NCBI GenBank assembly: GCA_900546085.1
Contig: URBS01000115.1
Location: 1-6,570, forward strand
DNA length: 6,570 nt
Direction: 5' to 3'
From: an uncultured Collinsella sp.
GTDB taxonomy: Bacteria; Actinomycetota; Coriobacteriia; Coriobacteriales; Coriobacteriaceae
Made by a program: the position numbers and the translations under genes. A model generated the notes under the pieces. The model saw nothing but the letters and a program-made list of their open reading frames with translations, had not been told where the DNA came from and searched no databases. Of this stretch, positions 6,505 to 6,570 are shown in pieces (position 1 is the stretch's first letter; each line of letters opens with the position of its first letter).

Positions 6505-6518
6505 AGAACAGACGTTCG
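6505..6518 (+). promoter_or_regulatory. LexA-binding SOS box (Gram-positive/actinobacterial type)
   Basis: The 14-mer AGAACAGACGTTCG matches the Bacillus/actinobacterial consensus CGAACRNRYGTTYG at 13 of 14 positions, failing only at the first base. The core is GAAC-N4-GTTC. It directly follows the putative -10, where LexA binding would block initiation. This predicts that the next gene rightwards, not present here, belongs to the DNA-damage (SOS) regulon. An alternative is that it controls nothing and matches by chance, but position and quality argue against that. Confidence 0.65.
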
Positions 6519-6526
6519 TGAATGAT

Positions 6527-6570
6527 AGATCGGAAGAGCACACGTCTGAACTCCAGTCACTAGCTTATCT
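6527..6570. other. Illumina TruSeq adapter read-through (artificial sequence at the contig end)
   Basis: Positions 6527-6560 match the 34-base TruSeq indexed adapter, beginning AGATCGGAAGAGC and ending CCAGTCAC. A six-base index TAGCTT (the TruSeq index known as number 10) follows at 6561-6566, then ATCT, the first bases of the adapter's constant 3' part. This is library sequence, not genome; real DNA ends at about 6526. The match is from memory of the published adapter, but it is too long to be chance. Confidence 0.97.

Noticed and set aside
6309..6506. 65-residue open frame in the 3' non-coding region
   Set aside because: It starts within the 12-bp palindrome, has no ribosome binding site, its composition is Arg/Ser/Cys-rich as expected of out-of-frame GC-rich DNA, and it overlaps the inverted repeats and SOS box region.
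6521..6527. AATGATA as the start of the P5 adapter, suggesting an adapter dimer
   Set aside because: Only seven bases match before the sequence turns into the P7-side adapter; a chance match in genomic DNA is simpler.

Overview
The window is a high-GC fragment in which every gene reads left to right on the + strand. Codons prefer G/C at the third position and Shine-Dalgarno sites are clear. Base composition and protein character suggest an anaerobic actinobacterium of the Coriobacteriia (Collinsella-like). That assignment is inference; there is no rRNA gene to confirm it. A superoxide reductase fits an anaerobe or microaerophile.

Layout: (1) positions 1-170 hold the last 55 codons of a gene whose C-terminus resembles DNA polymerase III alpha (DnaE). 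(2) 28 bp later comes a 1154-residue SWIM-zinc-finger/SNF2 ATPase (199-3663). (3) After a 150-bp gap comes a 120-residue superoxide reductase (3814-4176). Its catalytic iron site is intact, but its N-terminal desulforedoxin-like segment has lost its cysteines. (4) A good intrinsic terminator (4223-4254) separates it from a 661-residue homologue of glutamine-dependent NAD+ synthetase (4294-6279). (5) Positions 6280-6526 are non-coding. They carry a perfect 12-bp inverted repeat, a second long-range inverted repeat with nested hairpins, and a near-consensus LexA/SOS box. (6) The final 44 bases (6527-6570) match an Illumina TruSeq index adapter and are not genomic.

The most interesting gene is the NAD synthetase homologue. 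It can be aligned by eye over its whole length to glutamine-dependent NadE. However, all three nitrilase-type glutaminase catalytic residues are replaced (Glu to Ala41, Lys to Ser110, Cys to Asp140). The synthetase PP-loop SGGxDS is also changed, to EGDLPS. The reading frame is long and open with normal codon use, so it looks like a maintained pseudoenzyme rather than a decaying gene. It also has a C-terminal extension of about 115 residues ending in a Gly/Gln/Pro repeat. Its function is unknown; a regulatory or ligand-sensing role linked to NAD metabolism is a speculation.

The polymerase tail and the SNF2 ATPase probably share a transcript. The superoxide reductase and the NadE-like gene appear to be separate units. 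The SOS box marks the promoter of a DNA-damage-regulated gene whose coding sequence lies beyond the contig end.
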